A stretch of 24,678 nt of DNA from JACRIM01 sp038042195 (GTDB lineage: Bacteria; Planctomycetota; Phycisphaerae; UBA1845; UTPLA1), in the NCBI GenBank assembly GCA_038042195.1, contig JBBTET010000005.1, positions 1 through 24,678 of the forward strand, read 5' to 3'. Positions 22,972 through 24,678 of the stretch are shown in pieces. The first letter of the stretch is position 1; each line of letters starts with the position of its first letter. The notes beneath the pieces are model-generated. The model was not told the DNA's origin and searched no databases. It saw only the letters and a list, made by a program, of their open reading frames with translations. A program made the translations under genes and the position numbers.

Positions 22972-24678
22972 TCACGCCACAGCACGAGCCGGCTCGGCCG
23001 TCGTGCGCGTGGCAGTCGTTTCCTCGGGTAGCGTGACCAGTCCATGTGTTCGGACATTGACGCCGCGCACGATCTCGCCGTAGCCCAGCACGGCTACTTG
23101 CGGCAACGCGGCCTCGATGACCCGACGAACCCACAGGCGAATCTGTGGTGCGGTGATGAGGACGGGCGGCTTTCCGTTGGTGCGCGTCGCCGCTGCGTCG
23201 AGTTCGTTCCGTATCGCGGCGATTATTTTGTTTACTGTCACCGGCGGAAGCGTCAGAAATGAACCACGGTCGCTCCGCTCAACGTGCGAGTTGATCAAAT
23301 CCTCCACGGCGGGATCAAGCGTGACGCCGTGAATGGTGTTGGTGTCATCGCTGTGCAACTCGCAAATGGTTCGTGCGAGGGCGGCGCGGACATACTCGCT
23401 GAGCACTTCGGGATCCTTGGTGCGTCGGCCCCAGTCGGCGAGCGTCTCGAGGATGGTCTCCAGATCGCGGATTGGCACGCGCTCCTTGAGCAGATTCTGC
23501 AAGACGGTCTGAATCTCGCCGACCTTGAGCGGATCGGGCGAGACATCCTCGATGACCTTCGGACTGCGCTCCTTGAGATGGTCGAAGAGTCGGTTGACAT
23601 CCTGCCGCGTGAGCAATTCGGCGGCGTGGCGACGGATCAGTTCCGTGATGTGCGTCGCCAGGACACTGGTCGGCTCGACGACAGTGTAGTTGCGCTGCTC
23701 AGCGAGGGAACGGGCGGACGGCTCAATCCAAACAGCGGCGAGTCCGAAGGCCGGCTCGTTTGTCTCAATGCCGTGGACTTGTTCAGTGACGGCCCCGGAG
23801 TCGATGGCGAGCAGGTGGGCCGACATGAGGTCTGCCTTGGCAACGACCGCACCGCGGAGTTTCAGCGTGTAGGCGTTCGGCTCGAGCTGCACGTTGTCGC
23901 GGATGCGGATGGGCGGAACGATCAGGCCCAATTCGATGGCGATCTGGCGGCGGATGTTACTGATGCGATCAAGCAGGTCACCGCCCTGCTTCTTGTCGAC
24001 CAGCTTGATGAGTCCGTAGCCGACCTCCAACTCCAACGCATCCATGTTGAGGAAGGACTCGATCTTCTCCGGCTCCTTGGTCTTGACGGCGGCCTTGGTC
24101 GCAACGGCCTTGGTGTCAGTGGCGAGCTTGCGCGTGAGCATGAAACCCAGCCCACCCAGACCGATGGCCATGGCGAGAAGCGGCGGCTTGGGCAACGGCG
24201 TGAGCATGAGGACGCAGAGGAACGCGGCGGCGAGCATCATAGCCGTGGGACGCGACGTGACCTGGCCAATTATTTCCTCGCCCATGTTCGATTTGGTGGT
24301 CGAACGGGTGACGATCATGCCGGCAGCGATGGAGACGAGAAACGCGGGGATCTGCGCCGCGAGGCCGTCGCCGATGGTGAGCTTCGTGAAGACTTCGAGA
24401 CAGGTCATGATCGGGAGATTCTTCTCGACCATGCCGACGTAGATACCGCCAAGAATATTAACGATGGTGATGACGACGCCGGCGATGGCGTCGCCGCGGA
24501 CGAACTTGCTGGCACCGTCCATCGCGCCATAAAAGTCGGCCTCGCGCGTCACGTTCTCCCGGCGACGGCGGGCTTCCTCTTCGTTGATCATTCCGGCGGT
24601 CAGATCGGCGTCGATGGCCATCTGCTTTCCGGGCATGGCGTCGAGGGTGAACCGGGCGGCAACCTCGGCGATGCGCGT
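22972..24678 (-). CDS. flhA: Flagellar export gate protein FlhA (5' end missing)
   Basis: The frame is open to the window edge, so about 120-130 N-terminal residues are missing. The visible 568 residues begin in the conserved RFTLDAMPGKQMAIDADL segment, continue with EEARRRRENVTREADFYGAM, and have about four transmembrane helices (GDAIAGVVITIVNILGGIYV, IPAFLVSIAAGMIV, AMMLAAAFLCVLML, LLAMAIGLGGLGFML). The large cytoplasmic domain follows from about residue 230. FlhA is the central ring of the flagellar type III export apparatus, binding chaperone-substrate complexes. It is distinguished from virulence homologues by its flhF and flhG neighbours. The C-terminus ends in a Thr/Ala-rich tail. Confidence 0.96.
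   Translation of the reverse strand, partial: TRIAEVAARFTLDAMPGKQMAIDADLTAGMINEEEARRRRENVTREADFYGAMDGASKFVRGDAIAGVVITIVNILGGIYVGMVEKNLPIMTCLEVFTKLTIGDGLAAQIPAFLVSIAAGMIVTRSTTKSNMGEEIIGQVTSRPTAMMLAAAFLCVLMLTPLPKPPLLAMAIGLGGLGFMLTRKLATDTKAVATKAAVKTKEPEKIESFLNMDALELEVGYGLIKLVDKKQGGDLLDRISNIRRQIAIELGLIVPPIRIRDNVQLEPNAYTLKLRGAVVAKADLMSAHLLAIDSGAVTEQVHGIETNEPAFGLAAVWIEPSARSLAEQRNYTVVEPTSVLATHITELIRRHAAELLTRQDVNRLFDHLKERSPKVIEDVSPDPLKVGEIQTVLQNLLKERVPIRDLETILETLADWGRRTKDPEVLSEYVRAALARTICELHSDDTNTIHGVTLDPAVEDLINSHVERSDRGSFLTLPPVTVNKIIAAIRNELDAAATRTNGKPPVLITAPQIRLWVRRVIEAALPQVAVLGYGEIVRGVNVRTHGLVTLPEETTATRTTAEPARAVA

Noticed and set aside
1..24678. CRISPR arrays, tRNA or rRNA genes, transposases or phage genes
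   Set aside because: None was seen: no regularly spaced repeats, no T-loop or anticodon-like structures recognised in the intergenic stretches, and no integrase or transposase motifs.

Overview
The window reads as chromosomal DNA from a flagellated, GC-rich planctomycete, most likely Phycisphaerae-like. The evidence is two proteins with PEP-CTERM tails, a secreted beta-propeller ending in a DLDDVAPFVLAL-type dockerin-like tail, a Hanks kinase with DMG in place of DFG, an ECF sigma/anti-sigma pair, a bacterial SUI1/YciH protein with a Cys-rich N-terminus, and a flhA-flhF-flhG-fliA block. No tRNA, rRNA, CRISPR array, insertion sequence or phage gene was seen.

Layout. Positions 1-579: 3' end of a transketolase-type gene entering from the window edge through a 14-G run. 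703-1152: a small unknown gene, convergent with a secreted beta-propeller gene (1239-2603, minus). 2856-5182: a membrane-anchored Ser/Thr kinase and a FliA/WhiG-family sigma factor, both plus strand. 5183-5932: a long gene-free stretch ending in a clear sigma70-type promoter whose spacer holds a G8 run, then two hairpins, then a PEP-CTERM protein gene closed by a textbook terminator (6862-6900). 7021-10352: a SUI1-family gene overlapping rsmH tail to tail, then a DEAD-box RNA helicase gene. 10364-12331 (minus): a matrixin-like metalloprotease with PKD and IPT/TIG domains. 12491-14559: aroB and a second PEP-CTERM protein that carries a Cys/Gln signature like thioester domains. 14703-17270 (minus): a compact ECF sigma, anti-sigma and STN-domain operon. 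17484-19281: a Tat-exported glycosylasparaginase-like hydrolase and a DUF6714-like protein. 19334-24678 (minus): six flagellar or flagellum-associated genes in the order flhA (partial), flhF, flhG, a small membrane protein, fliA, and a small acidic protein.

How the genes relate. The flagellar block is a functional unit: FlhA is the export gate, FlhF and FlhG set flagellar placement and number, and FliA drives late flagellar transcription. The second FliA-family sigma factor lies outside this block beside a kinase and probably serves another regulon. The ECF operon has the form of an envelope-sensing unit: a sigma factor, a one-pass membrane anti-sigma and a secreted STN-domain protein. The two PEP-CTERM proteins, the propeller and the metalloprotease are an exported set. 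Their exosortase is not in the window.

The most interesting leads are: the G8 tract inside the promoter of the first PEP-CTERM gene (possible phase variation); the thioester-like PEP-CTERM protein; a 36-nt in-frame insertion with GETP direct repeats in the asparaginase; a shared EPPIDP C-terminal tail on two unrelated membrane proteins; and a palindrome just upstream of the STN gene's ribosome binding site. No fully convincing new multi-gene system was found. The sigma/anti-sigma/STN operon is the nearest candidate.
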